Assembly (NCBI GenBank): GCA_016893485.2 | Contig: JAFEKX020000001.1 | Span: 7,705,501 to 7,769,500 of the forward strand | Reading direction: 5' to 3' | Source: Streptomyces sp. P3 | Lineage (GTDB): Bacteria; Actinomycetota; Actinomycetes; Streptomycetales; Streptomycetaceae | Length of the DNA stretch: 64,000 bases | In this document: positions 10,501-20,263 of the stretch, piece after piece | Layout: each line of letters begins with the position of its first letter | How positions within the stretch are numbered: the first letter of the stretch is position 1 | Position numbers and translations under genes: made by a program | Notes under the pieces: generated by a model | What the model was told of the DNA's origin: nothing | Databases searched by the model: none | The model's input: only the letters and a program-made list of their open reading frames with translations

Positions 10501-11387
10501 AGAGCTGGGCGCCCGACAGGCGCTCCACGGCGCGCAGCAGCGCCGAGTGGTCGAGGCCGCCGTCGCCCTGGGCGCGCAGCGACGCGACCAGCTGGGCCAC
10601 CACGGCACCGACGGGGAGCGCGGCGCCGACGTTGCGGGCCGCGTCCGTGACGATGCCCATGTCCTTGTGGTGCAGGTCGATCCGGAAGCCCGGCTTGAAG
10701 TCACGGTTGAGGAAGTTGTCCTTCTTCCGCGTCAGCACGGTCGAGCCGGCGAGCCCGCCGTTGAGGACGTCCAGCGCGGCGGCCAGGTCCACGCCCGACT
10801 TCTCCAGGAAGACCACGGCCTCGGCGCACGCCTGGATGTTCACGGCGACGATCAGCTGGTTGGCGGCCTTCACGGTCTGCCCCGAGCCGTGCGGACCGCA
10901 CAGCACGATGGTCCGGCCGAGCGCGTCGAAGATCGGCTCGGCCTCCTCGAAGTCGGACTGCCCGCCGCCGACCATGATGGACAGCACGGCCTCGATCGCC
11001 CCGGCCTCACCGCCGGACACGGGAGCGTCCAGGACCCGAATTCCCTTGTCCGCAGCGGCCTTTGCCAGGTCGACCGAGGTCTGCGGGGTGATCGACGACA
11101 TGTCGATGAGGAGGGCGCCGGCGCGGGTGTTCTCCAGGATGCCGTCCGGGCCGTAGGCGATCGCATCGACCTGCGGGGACGCGGGGACCATCGTGATCAC
11201 CACGTCGGCGTCGCGCACGGCCTCGGCGATCGAGCCGGCCGCGGTGCCGCCGGCGGCGGTCAGTCGGTCCAGCTTGTCCTGTTCCAGGGTGAAGCCGGTG
11301 ACGTCGTAGCCCGCCTTGATCAGGTTCTCGGACATGGGGAGCCCATGATGCCGAGGCCTATCCACGCGATCTTGGGAGACTGCTCAT
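10499..11387 (-). CDS. glxR: Tartronate semialdehyde reductase (2-hydroxy-3-oxopropionate reductase)
   Basis: NAD(P)H-dependent reductase of the beta-hydroxyacid dehydrogenase family that turns tartronate semialdehyde into glycerate; about 296 residues. The Rossmann motif (GLGIMGSPM), the substrate motif DAPVSGGEAGA and the catalytic lysine in GQTVKAANQ are present. The real start is ATG 11387 (MSSLPKIAWIGLG). Two lost Cs, near 11370 (CTCCCAAG) and 11340 (TCCCCATG), scramble the first 20 residues. It follows hyi by 40 bp on the same strand, so hyi-glxR is an operon working directly after Gcl. Confidence 0.92.
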
Positions 11388-11427
11388 GAAGGGGACCTCT
11401 CTAACTGCTCAGCGAAGTAGGGGGAGT

Positions 11428-12259
11428 TCAGCGCGCCGCGCGCGGGAGCCAGTCGAAGGCCTCGGCGCTCGGGCGGTCGCCGGGCTTGTACTCCAGGCCC
11501 ACCCAGCCGTCGTAACCGGACTTCCTCAGCTGGTCGAGGAGGTCTTCCAACGGGAGCGTGCCGGTGCCGGGGGCGCCGCGGCCGGGGTTGTCCGCGATCT
11601 GCACATGGCCGGTCTTCGCGGCGAACCGCTCGATCACGGACGGAGTTCCTCGCCGTTCATGGACAGGTGGTACAGGTCCATGAGGAAGCGCGCGTTGCCG
11701 AGGCCGGACGCGGCGTTCACCTTGTCGACGACCTCCACGGCGGCGGGCGCGCTGACGAGCGGGTACAGAGGCGACTCGGGCTTGTTGAGCGCCTCGATCA
11801 GCAGGACCGCGCCGATCCGGTCGGCGGCGCGGGCCGCGAGGACCAGGTTCTCCAGCGCGAGCGCGTCCTGCTGGGCCGGGTCGACGCCCTCCACGCGGTT
11901 GCCGTACAGCGCGTTGAGCGCCGTGGCGCCGACGGAGTGGGCGAAGTCGGCGGCCACGTCGATGTTCGCGCGGAACCGCTCCGACTCCTCGCCCGGGATC
12001 GACAGGGCGCCGCGGTCGGGGCCCGGGAGCTGGCCGGCGTAGAAGTTCAGGCCGGTGAGCTGGACGCCCGCGTCCTCCAACGCCCGCTTGAGCGCGTCGA
12101 GTTCGGACTGCTCGGGGGTGGGGAGTCGATCCAGGGCCACCACAGCTCGACCGCGGTGAAGCCGGCCGCGGCGGCGGCTGCCGCGGGGCGCTCCAGGAGC
12201 GGGAGTTCGGTGAAGAGGATCGACAGGTTGACGTTGAAGCGCTGGTCTGCGAATCCCAT
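11428..12259 (-). CDS. hyi: Hydroxypyruvate isomerase, two frameshifts
   Basis: TIM-barrel isomerase interconverting hydroxypyruvate and tartronate semialdehyde; about 277 residues. It reads MGFADQRFNVNLSILFTE, then YAGQLPGPDRG and ALNALYGNR, then FLMDLYHLSMNGEEL, and ends GHVQIADNPGRGAPGTG...VGLEYKP, which are typical xylose-isomerase-like barrel segments. Shifts near 12127 (TCCCCACC should have five Cs) and near 11644 split it in three. The start is ATG 12259 behind AAGGGAG. Its promoter carries the paired AllR-type boxes. Confidence 0.9.
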
Positions 12260-12290
12260 GAGCCGCTGCGCTCCCTTCCGTGGTGTGTTA

Positions 12291-12326
12291 TTCCGTATTA
12301 CGGAAGTTTGTTTCTGCTTAATGGAA
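12291..12326. promoter_or_regulatory. Paired AllR-type operators upstream of hyi-glxR
   Basis: TTCCGTATTACGGAA (12291-12305, perfect arms) and TTCTGCTTAATGGAA (12312-12326), again exactly 21 bp apart. They also lie 70 bp before the divergent helix-turn-helix gene, so may control both directions. Confidence 0.6.
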
Positions 12327-12397
12327 GATTGCCGTCGAGGGTCGGAGCTTGTCAAGAGGGCTCGGCGGAAATTGGCACCGCGCGTTAGGTTGTGCCC

Positions 12398-13013
12398 GTG
12401 CGATTGCGAGTGGAGTTCACGACAGAGCCCTTCGATCTCGACGAGGCGCCCGCGCATGCGCTGGTGGCCAGGGAGGTCATCGAGGCCGCGGAGCTGGACG
12501 CCGTCGACGTCGGGCCGTTCGGCAACACCGCCGAGGGGGACGCGGGCGAGGTGCTCACCGCCGTGGACGCGCTGCTGCGCAGGGCGCTGGAGGCCGGCGC
12601 CACCCGGGTCTCCCTCCAGCTCAACGTGATCGGGGAGAGCGGACGATGACCGGCATGGGGACGAGCCGTTCATCACGGCCGTGAAGCCGCTGGTCGACGC
12701 CATGGGTGGGGAGATGCTGCCGCCCGACGAGGCCGGACCCGACGACGTCGTGCTCGCCTGGGAGGGTGCCGACGTCGTCGCCGTACGCCTGCCGCAGCTC
12801 GCGGACTCGCTCGATCACATCCTCGCCGCGATGGAGCGCAAGCAGGGCAAGCCCCTCGCCGACCTCGACCGCAAGGCCAAGCAGGAGGTCGTACGGGTCC
12901 TGGAGGCCCGCGGCGCCTTCTCCGTGCGGCACGGGGTGGAGACCGTGGCGAGCGCCCTCGGGGTCAGCCGGTTCACCGTGTACAACTACCTGAACCGCGA
13001 GAAGGACGCCTGA
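12398..13013 (+). CDS. Helix-turn-helix protein of the purine cluster, frameshifted
   Basis: About 205 residues. The N-terminal ~85 residues (RLRVEFTTEPFDL ... LLRRALEAGATRVSLQLNV) form an alpha/beta domain I do not recognise; the C-terminus ends in a clear helix-turn-helix (VETVASALGVSRFTVYNYL) preceded by KQEVVRVLEARGAF, which resembles the PucR/Fis-type tail. The frame moves near 12642, in GAGAGCGGACG. The start is GTG 12398 (or 12392). It lies between hyi-glxR and the uricase operon and could be the second regulator of purine breakdown. Its DNA target is unknown. Confidence 0.65.
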
Positions 13014-13090
13014 GCCGCGTCCCGGGGGCGGCGCATCGGCACCCGCTGGAGCCGGCCGGACACCGGCGTCCTCTTTGTTACCCGGAATTT

Positions 13091-13105
13091 TCAACAAAGT
13101 GTTGA
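13091..13105. promoter_or_regulatory. Palindrome TCAACAAAGTGTTGA upstream of the uricase operon
   Basis: A perfect 5-5-5 palindrome 64 bp before uraD, of the same class as the sites at 10345, 37275 and 40128. A half-site CCCGGAA sits just upstream (13081-13087). Confidence 0.55.
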
Positions 13106-13168
13106 CGTCGTGTTTCCGAGCGCGTTAGCTACTGGCAGCCCGTTCAGCACAAGGCCACGGAGGCTGCC

Positions 13169-13687
13169 GTGACGTCGACTTTCACGCCGCCGGGGCTCGC
13201 CCGGTTCAACGTCCTGGAGGAGCACGCGGCGTTCGCCGTACTCCTTGAGGCGTGTGCCTCCACGGCGTGGGCGCGGCGGCTGCTCGCCGCCCGTCCGTAC
13301 GCCGGCCCCGAGGACCTGTACGCCGCGAGCGACACCGCGACGGCCGGGCTGACCGACGGTGACCTGGCCGAGGCGATGGCCGGCCACCCGCCGATCGGCC
13401 GCCCCAAGCCCGGCGACCCCGCCTCCGCCCGCGAACAGCGCGGCATGGCGGGCGCCTCCGAGGACCTCAGGGCCGAGATGCTCGACCTGAACCTGTCCTA
13501 CCAGGAGAAGTTCGGTCATGTGTTCCTGATCTGCGCCACCGGCCGGACCGGCGAGCAGATGCGCGACGCGGTCAAGGAGCGGATCGGCAACGCGCCGGAG
13601 CGGGAACGCGAGATCGTCCGCACCGAGTTGGGCAAGATCAACCGTATCCGGCTCGCCCGCATCGTCGAAGAGGAAGCCCGAGCATGA
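13169..13687 (+). CDS. uraD: OHCU decarboxylase
   Basis: Converts 2-oxo-4-hydroxy-4-carboxy-5-ureidoimidazoline to (S)-allantoin, the last step from urate. 172 residues, unbroken, with the signature HPPIG (catalytic His region, residue ~72), RGMAGAS and FGHVFLICATGRT. The start is GTG 13169 behind CGGAGG. The stop overlaps the next start as ATGA. First gene of a three-gene operon uraD-uraH-uricase. Confidence 0.95.
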   Translation: MTSTFTPPGLARFNVLEEHAAFAVLLEACASTAWARRLLAARPYAGPEDLYAASDTATAGLTDGDLAEAMAGHPPIGRPKPGDPASAREQRGMAGASEDLRAEMLDLNLSYQEKFGHVFLICATGRTGEQMRDAVKERIGNAPEREREIVRTELGKINRIRLARIVEEEARA

Positions 13688-14082
13688 GCACCAGCACCAC
13701 CGCCTCGGTGTCCACGCACATCCTGGACACCAGCGTCGGCCGCCCCGCCGAGGGCGTCGCCGTCCAACTCGCCGCGCGCAGCGGCCCGTTGGGGGACTGG
13801 CAGCCGCTCGGAGGTTCGGCCACCGACGCGGACGGCCGGTGCAAGGACCTCCCGCCGCTGCCGGAGGCCACCACACACGTACGGCTCGACTTCACGGTGG
13901 AGCCGTACTTCGAAAAGAAGCAAGCCGATGCGCAGCAGGACGCCCCCGCGAATCGGGACAGCGGTGCGACCGGAGTGTTCTTCCCCGAGGTGGCGATCAC
14001 CTTCGCCGTCAAGCCCGGCGAGCACTATCACGTACCGCTGCTGCTCAACCCGTTCGGCTACTCCGTTTACCGAGGGAGCTAG
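13684..14082 (+). CDS. uraH: 5-Hydroxyisourate hydrolase (transthyretin-like)
   Basis: Hydrolyses 5-hydroxyisourate, the direct product of urate oxidase, to OHCU. 132 residues. The N-terminal STHILDTSVGRPA and C-terminal YHVPLLLNPFGYSVYRGS are diagnostic of the family, including the terminal YRGS. It overlaps uraD by four bases; the urate oxidase starts 7 bp after its stop. A typical length is about 110; the extra residues (roughly 80-100, rich in Q, D, A) form an insertion before the final strands. Confidence 0.95.
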   Translation: MSTSTTASVSTHILDTSVGRPAEGVAVQLAARSGPLGDWQPLGGSATDADGRCKDLPPLPEATTHVRLDFTVEPYFEKKQADAQQDAPANRDSGATGVFFPEVAITFAVKPGEHYHVPLLLNPFGYSVYRGS

Positions 14083-14088
14083 CAGAAG

Positions 14089-15012
14089 ATGCCCACGATC
14101 CTGGGACAGAACCAGTACGGCAAGGCCGAGAACCGAGTCGTCAAGATCACGCGGGACGGCGCCACCCATCACATCAAGGACCTCAACGTGTCCGTGGCGC
14201 TGAGCGGCGACATGGACGAGGTCCACTACTCCGGCTCGAACGCCAACGTGCTGCCGACGGACACCACCAAGAACACGGTGTACGCGTTCGCCAAGGAGCA
14301 CGGCATCGAGTCCGCCGAGCAGTTCGGCATCCACCTCGCCCGGCACTTCGTGACCAGCCAGGAGCCGATCAAGACGGCGCGCATCCGCATCGAGGAGTAC
14401 TCCTGGGAGCGGATCGACACCTCCGACGCCAACTCCCAGTTCATCGGCGCCGACGAGGTCAAGCACTCCTTCGTCCGCAAGGGCCAGGAGACCCGGGTCA
14501 CCCAGATCACCTACGACGGTGAGAAGTGGGAGGTCATCTCCGGCCTCAAGGACCTCGTCGTGATGAACTCGACCAACTCCGAGTTCTGGGGCTACGTCAA
14601 GGACAAGTACACGACCCTCCCCGAGGCCTACGACCGCATCCTGGCCACCCAGGTCTCCGCCCGCTGGCGCTTCAACTGGTCCGACGACGAGCAGAAGATG
14701 CCCAGTTGGGAGAAGTCCTACGAGCAGGTGCGCAAGCACATGCTCCAGGCCTTCGCCGAGACGTACTCGCTGTCGCTCCAGCAGACCCTCTACCAGATGG
14801 GTTCGCGGATCATCAACAACCGCGGCGAGATAGACGAGGTCCGCTTCTCGCTCCCCAACAAGCACCATTTCCTTGTCGACCTGGAGCCGTTCGGGCTGAA
14901 GAACGACAACGAGGTGTACTTCGCCGCCGACCGGCCCTACGGCCTGATCGAGGCGACCGTCCTGCGGGACGGCTGCGAGCCGGGGATACCGGTGGACCTC
15001 ACCAACCTCTGA
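14089..15012 (+). CDS. pucL: Urate oxidase (cofactor-independent uricase)
   Basis: Oxidises urate with O2 to 5-hydroxyisourate and H2O2. 307 residues, unbroken. Two T-fold halves are recognisable: GQNQYGKAENRVVKITRDG at the start, TTKNTVYAFAKEHGIES (catalytic Thr/Lys region, near 60), SSGLKDL-type segment ISGLKDLVVMNSTNSEF, and LPNKHHFLVDLEPFG near the end. Third gene of the operon. Its H2O2 by-product provides a rationale for the co-located catalase. Confidence 0.96.
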   Translation: MPTILGQNQYGKAENRVVKITRDGATHHIKDLNVSVALSGDMDEVHYSGSNANVLPTDTTKNTVYAFAKEHGIESAEQFGIHLARHFVTSQEPIKTARIRIEEYSWERIDTSDANSQFIGADEVKHSFVRKGQETRVTQITYDGEKWEVISGLKDLVVMNSTNSEFWGYVKDKYTTLPEAYDRILATQVSARWRFNWSDDEQKMPSWEKSYEQVRKHMLQAFAETYSLSLQQTLYQMGSRIINNRGEIDEVRFSLPNKHHFLVDLEPFGLKNDNEVYFAADRPYGLIEATVLRDGCEPGIPVDLTNL

Positions 15013-15131
15013 GCAACTCCCGCTCCACCGGCTCACTTTGCGGCACCCGTGGCCCGCCCGTCCCGTGCGGGCCGCGGTACTCAAATCCCGGGGTCCTGCC
15101 GTGCCCACTCCCACAGTGCAGAGGACGAACC

Positions 15132-16507
15132 ATGGCAGCAGTTCAGCGCACCGTCATCGAGAACTGTTCGATCGCGACCGTCGACGCCGACGACACCGAG
15201 TACGCGACCGGGCACCTCGTCGTCGCCGGCAACCGCATCGAGTCCCTCGGCGCGGGCAGCGCCCCCGAGGGCCTGGAGAACGTCGTACGCCGGATCGACG
15301 CCTCGGGCCATCTGGTGACCCCGGCCTGGTCAACACCCACCACCACTTCTACCAGTGGATCACCCGGGGCCTGGCCACCGACCACAACCTCTTCAACTGG
15401 CTCGTCGCGCTGTACCCGACCTGGGCGCGCATCGACGAGCAGATGGTCCGCGCCGCCGCGCAGGGTTCCCTCGCGATGATGGCCCGCGGCGGAGTCACCA
15501 CAGCGATGGACCACCACTACGTCTTCCCGCAGGGCTCCGGCGACCTCTCCGGCGCGATCATCGGCGCCGCCCGCGAGATGGGCGTCCGCTTCACGCTGGC
15601 CCGCGGCTCCATGGACCGCAGCGAGAAGGACGGCGGACTGCCCCGGACTTCGCCGTCGAGACCCTCGAAGGCGCACTCGCCGCGACCGAGGCGACCGTAC
15701 GGGAACACCACGACGCCTCCTTCGACGCGATGACCCAGGTCGCCGTCGCCCCCTGCTCACCGTTCTCCGTGTCGACCGAACTCCTCAAGCAGGGCGCCGA
15801 GTTGGCCCGCCGGCTCGGGTGCGGCTGCACACGCACGGCTCGGAGACGGTCGAGGAGGAGCAGTTCTGCAAGGAGCTGTTCGGCATGGGCCCGACCGACT
15901 ACTTCGAGTCCACCGGCTGGCTCGGCGAGGACGTCTGGATGGCGCACTGCGTCCACATGAACGACTCCGACATCGCCGCCTTCGCCCGCACGAGGACCGG
16001 TGTCGCCCACTGCCCCTCGTCCAACGCCCGCCTCGCCGCCGGGATCGCCCGCGTCCCCGACATGCTCGCCGCCGGCGTCCCGGTCGGCCTCGGCGTCGAC
16101 GGCACCGCCTCGAACGAGTCCGGCGAACTCCACACCGAACTGCGCAACGCGCTCCTCATCAACCGCCTCGGCGCCCACCGCGAAGCCGCCCTCAACGCCC
16201 GCCAGGCACTGCGCCTCGGCACCTACGGCGGCGCCCAAGTCCTCGGCCGCGCGGGGGAGATCGGCTCCCTGGAGCCGGGCAAGCTCGCCGACCTGGTGCT
16301 GTGGAACCTGGACACGCTGGCCCACGCCTCGATCGCCGACCCGGTGACCGCGCTCGTCTTCGGCGCCGCGGCCCCGTCACCGCCTCCTTCGTGAACGGCC
16401 GTCAGATCGTCGAGTCGGGCCGCCTGTTGCACGTCGACGAGGACACGATCGCCCGCTCCACGCGGGACGAGGCCCGGCGCCTGGCGCGGATCGCCGCGCA
16501 GCACTGA
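15132..16507 (+). CDS. 8-Oxoguanine/guanine deaminase (amidohydrolase), four frameshifts
   Basis: Zn amidohydrolase of the AtzB/TrzA group; best match by memory is the 8-oxoguanine deaminase branch, feeding urate (from 8-oxoguanine) or xanthine (from guanine). About 459 residues. Metal sites: NTHHHFYQW, LHTHGSE, AHCVHMND and GVDGTASNES. Single bases are missing near 15322 (CCGGCCTGG), 15643 (CTGCCCCGG), 15818 and 16374 (GCGGCCCCG). The start is ATG 15132. It follows the uricase by 119 bp and precedes the purine permease. Guanine versus 8-oxoguanine preference is not settled by sequence alone. Confidence 0.85.
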
Positions 16508-16605
16508 GCCGACAGCGGCGACCCCGGCCGGCATGAACCGCGCTGCCGCGTCGCCCAGTCGAAGATCTCCGGTCGAGGGGGACGGCCCTCGTCCGGTGGC
16601 CGTGG

Positions 16606-16635
16606 CCGGGGCGTGCACACCTGTGCGCGCCCCGG
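16606..16635. promoter_or_regulatory. Strong hairpin between deaminase and permease
   Basis: CCGGGGCGTGCACA, loop CC, TGTGCGCGCCCCGG: a 14-bp stem with one wobble. It lies 100 bp after the deaminase stop and 110 bp before the permease; it may act as a terminator, attenuator or operator. Nothing else was seen in 16508-16746 apart from the permease ribosome site GGAGGAG. Confidence 0.4.
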
Positions 16636-16746
16636 AACGGCCCTACCCACCCTGTGTGTTGGGTTCCGTCCCGGTCCCGCACGACCGCGCACCACCTCCT
16701 GAAACCCACGTCAGAGCCGACGTGTTACCCGCCCGGAGGAGCCGCC

Positions 16747-18136
16747 GTGACCACCCGTCCCGTTGACGAGCACGTGTCCATCCACCCCGTTGACGAGAAA
16801 CTCCCCGCACTCAAGATGGCCACCACGGGCCTCCAGCACGTGGCCGCCATGTACGCGGGAGTCGTCGCCCCGCCGCTGATCGTCGGCGCGGCCGTCGGCC
16901 TCTCCGGCACCGAACTCACCTTCCTCACCGGCGCCTGCCTCTTCACCGCGGGCCTCGCGACCTTCCTGCAGACCCTCGGCATCTGGAAATCGGCGCCCGG
17001 CTGCCGTTCGTCAACGGCGTCACCTTCGCCGGTGTCGCCCCGATGACCGCGATCGTCGCCTCCACCAAGGACAAGTCCGACGCGCTGCCGATCATCTTCG
17101 GCGCGGTGATCGTCGCCGGCCTCCTCGGCTTCCTCGCCGCCCCCTTCTTCAGCAAGGCGGTCCGCTTCTTCCCGCCGGTCGTCACCGGCACCGTCATCAC
17201 GCTGATAGGCGTGTCCCTGCTGCCCGTCGCCTTCGGCTGGGCGCAGGGGCCCGACCCTCGGCGCACGACTACGGTTCGCGCACCTACCTCGGCCTGGCGG
17301 CGGCGACCCTCGTCATCGTCCTGGTCCTCCGCCGCTTCACCCGCGGCTTCGTCAAACAAATAGCCGTTCTGCTCGGCCTGTTGATCGGCACACTGCTCGC
17401 GATCCCCTTCGGCGCGACGGACTTCGGCCCGGTCGCCGACGCCGACGCCATCGGCTTCCCGAGCCCCTTCCACTTCGGCGCACCGCAGTTCCAGGTCGCC
17501 GCGATCATCTCGATGTGCGTGGTGATGGTGGTCTCGATGACCGAATCCACCGCGGACATGCTGGCGTTGGGCGAGATCGTCGACCGCCCCGCCGACGAAC
17601 GGACCATCGCGGCCGGCCTGCGCGCCGACACCCTCGGCTCCGCCCTCAGCCCGCTCTTCAACGGCTTCATGTGCAGCGCCTTCGCCCAGAACATCGGCCT
17701 GGTCGCCATGACCCGCATCCGCAGCCGGTACGTCGTCGCCACCGGCGGCGGCTTCCTGGTCCTCATGGGCCTGTGCCCGATGGCCGCCTCGCTCATCGCC
17801 GTCGTACCCCGCCCGGTCCTCGGCGGAGCGGGTGTCGTCCTGTTCGGCTCGGTCGCCGCCAGCGGCATCCAGACCCTCGTCAAGGCGGGCCTCGACCGCG
17901 ACGACAACATCCTCATCGTGGCGGTCTCGCTGGCCGTCGGCATCATCCCGATCACGGCGCCGGACTTCTACCACGCCTTCCCGCAGACCGTACGGATCGT
18001 CCTCGACTCGGGCATCTCCACGGGCTGTGTCGCCGCGGTGGCGCTGAACCTGGTCTTCCACCACCTCGGCCGGGCCCGCGAACAGGCCGGGGCCACCACC
18101 GGAGCCGTACCCCTCGCGCGTCAGCCGATCTCGTAA
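16747..18136 (+). CDS. NCS2-family xanthine/urate permease, two frameshifts
   Basis: Proton symporter of the nucleobase-ascorbate family, about 463 residues with roughly twelve hydrophobic helices. The family signature QNIGLVAMTR (residue ~318) marks it as a xanthine/uric-acid transporter rather than a uracil one. GGAGGAG precedes GTG 16747. One base is lost near 16989 (TGGAAATCGG) and one C near 17262 (GACCCTCGG). The location after the deaminase indicates uptake of the pathway substrate. It ends overlapping a convergent small gene by 16 bp. Confidence 0.9.
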
Positions 18137-18475
18137 CTGTCGCCGTACACCCGCCAGTTGAGCGGCGGATCCAGGTCGAGACTGCCCTCCCTCAGGAACA
18201 CCCGCTGGGCCGTCTCGACCCGGGTCACGTCACTGTGCGCCTCCTCCTGCCTCGTCGCACCGACCCGGGCGTCGAGGAAGGCGTGCAGATACGCCGTCTC
18301 GTCGCCGCCCTCGGCGGGAGTCGCCGCGTGAACGTTGCCCGGGACCCGCTGCGTGTACAGCTCGACCAGGGCCGGCATGTCGCTCGTCCCGGAGCAGAAC
18401 CCGATGATCCCGGCGGCTCTCTCCGGAACAGGGGCACGTCATCTCCAGGGCGGGGTGTGTGTACGGCTTCCGCAT
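18121..18475 (-). CDS. Hypothetical protein with CPCSGE motif, frameshifted
   Basis: About 118 residues, unrecognised. It begins MRKPYTHPALEMTCPCSGE and continues (second frame) as GIIGFCSGTSDMPALVELYTQ to a C-terminal NWRVYGDSYEIG. The shift near 18408 is best explained by loss of AG from GAGAGAG. The three cysteines near the start hint at metal or redox chemistry, but nothing more can be said. It follows the AraC regulator by 6 bp on the same strand. Confidence 0.5.
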
Positions 18476-18481
18476 GTCCCG

Positions 18482-19282
18482 TCAGCCGCGTCGGATCACC
18501 CGGCAGGGCATCGCCTCCGGCAGGCGCCCCGTGAAGTAGGAGCGGGGCGGGACCCCATCAGGGCGCGGAAGTCGGAGGTCATGTGGGACTGGTCGTAGTA
18601 GCCGGTGACGGCGGCGAGTTGGGCCCAGGACAGTTCCGTGGCGTGGGCCAGCACGGCACGGACGCGGTTGATGCGGGCGTAGTGCTTGGGGAGAGACCGA
18701 CGCCCTCGGCGAACAGGTTCCGCAACTGCCGCTCGCTGACGGCGAGTTCACGGGCCACGTCCGGTACCGGGCCGGGGAGGCGGCCGGTGCGGATGGACAT
18801 CGCGTCGACGCCGGCCCGTACGAGTTCGGTGCGGGAGGGGTCGGCCACGGCGGTGAGGCGGGCGGGGAGGATCTCGGCGAGCCGGTTCGTCGTCGACTCG
18901 GGGTCGGGGTCCAACCCGAGTAGTTCGGCGGCCAGTTGGCGCGGTCCCTTGCCCGGGAGATCGCCCAGGAACACCGCCCGGCCGACGGGTCGACCGCCGG
19001 AACACCCAGCAGCGGCAGCGTGGTGCCCGGCGCCAGCCGTACCTCCACGCAGGACACGATGGGCTTGCCCGCGTGGTACGTGGCCCGGACGCGCGGCCCC
19101 ACGACGAGGACACTGCGCCGTCCGTCGCCCTCGACCCGCACGACCACCTTCGTGTCCGGGTCCGGGAGATGGACGAACGGCTCCTTCGGCACGGTGTCGA
19201 GCCGCAGCACGCCGACACGGGTGATCCAGGGGCGCAGTTCGTCGGGCAGGTCCACGACCCGCTCGGACAGGGCGTTCGTCAC
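18482..19282 (-). CDS. AraC-family transcriptional regulator, three frameshifts
   Basis: About 267 residues. The N-terminal sensor domain (ELRPWITRVGVLRL ... KVVVRVEGDGRRS) is followed by the AraC DNA-binding domain: RELAVSERQLRNLFAEGVGLSP, then HYARINRVRAVLAHA, then LAAVTGYYDQSHMTSDFRAL. Bases are missing near 18985, 18692 and 18556, each in C or G runs. It diverges from the NmrA-like oxidoreductase across 95 bp; that pairing suggests it regulates this enzyme. The ligand is unknown. Confidence 0.8.
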   Translation of the reverse strand: MTNALSERVVDLPDELRPWITRVGVLRLDTVPKEPFVHLPDPDTKVVVRVEGDGRRSVLVVGPRVRATYHAGKPIVSCVEVRLAPGTTLPLLGVPAVDPSAGRCSWAISRARDRANWPPNYSGWTPTPSRRRTGSPRSSPPASPPWPTPPAPNSYGPASTRCPSAPAASPARYRTWPVNSPSASGSCGTCSPRASVSPQALRPHQPRPCRAGPRHGTVLGPTRRRHRLLRPVPHDLRLPRPDGVPPRSYFTGRLPEAMPCRVIRRG

Positions 19283-19377
19283 CCCTCCACGGTAAGCGCG
19301 TCCGGCTGCCGGAACGGACCCCGAACGTGCCGGAATCTCCTAGAACCCGGGCCGCCTGCCCGCCCACTGTGGTGACC

Positions 19378-20232
19378 ATGATCCTCGTGACGGGTGCCAC
19401 CGGCACCATCGGCAGTGAAGTCGTACGACAGCTCGCGGCGCGCGGCGAGAAGGTCCGCGCCCTGACCCGGGACCCCGAACGGGCCGACGTACCCTCGGGA
19501 GTCGAGACAGTGCGGGGCCACCCCGCCGACCGTGCCTCGGTGCAGGCCGCGCTGACCGGCACCGAAGCCGCGTTCCTGGTGGGGGTGTTCGGCCCGGACG
19601 ACGCCGAGCACGACCGGGGTCTCGTCGAGGCGGCCCGGGCCGCCGGCGTCCGCCGGATCGTGAAGCTCTCCGGCATCGGCACCGGCGAACCCGCCGTCGG
19701 ACCGGTCGGCACCTGGCACGTGGCCGGTGAACAGGCCGTGCGGGACAGCGGGTTGGAGTGGACGATCCTCCGTCCCTCGGCCTTCGCCACGAACACCCTA
19801 GGCTGGGCGGCGTCCCTGCGCGCGGGCAGTCCGGTACCGAACACCAGCGGCGACGGCGGCCAGGGGGTCGTCGACCCGCGCGATGTGTCCGAGGTCGCGG
19901 TGGCCGCCCTGCTCGACCCGGCCCACTCGCAGCGGACGTACACGCTGACCGGCCCCGAGGTACTCACCGTCCCCGACCAGGCCGCCGTCCTCGCCGACAT
20001 CCTCGGCCGCCCGGTCCCGGTACGCGACCTGTCCTCCGCCGAGGCCCGCGAGTACCTCCTCGGGCTGGGCTTCAGCGACACGTTCATCGACGCCTCCGAG
20101 ATCAGCCGCGCGTTCGTGAGGAACGGCGGCAACGAGGTTGTCACGGACGACGTACGGGAGGTGCTGGGGCGTCCGGCGCGGACTTACCGGGAGTGGGTCG
20201 TGGATCACCGGGTGGCGTTCGGGAAGGGGTGA
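19378..20232 (+). CDS. NmrA-like NAD(P)-binding oxidoreductase
   Basis: 284-residue atypical short-chain dehydrogenase, unbroken. The Rossmann motif VTGATGTIGSEVVRQL is at the very N-terminus, then LVEAARAAGVRRIVKLSG and the substrate region WTILRPSAFATN. Such proteins are quinone reductases or redox-sensing regulators. I chose ATG 19378 (or GTG 19372) because the longer frame adds an unrelated leader. Divergent from an AraC regulator. Confidence 0.8.
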   Translation: MILVTGATGTIGSEVVRQLAARGEKVRALTRDPERADVPSGVETVRGHPADRASVQAALTGTEAAFLVGVFGPDDAEHDRGLVEAARAAGVRRIVKLSGIGTGEPAVGPVGTWHVAGEQAVRDSGLEWTILRPSAFATNTLGWAASLRAGSPVPNTSGDGGQGVVDPRDVSEVAVAALLDPAHSQRTYTLTGPEVLTVPDQAAVLADILGRPVPVRDLSSAEAREYLLGLGFSDTFIDASEISRAFVRNGGNEVVTDDVREVLGRPARTYREWVVDHRVAFGKG

Positions 20233-20263
20233 GTCGGGGGTTGAGGGAGAGGCACGGAGCGTT

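Noticed and set aside
12349..12391. TTGTCA/TAGGTT as the promoter of the 12398 gene
   Set aside because: The spacer is 31 bp, too long for a sigma-70-type promoter.
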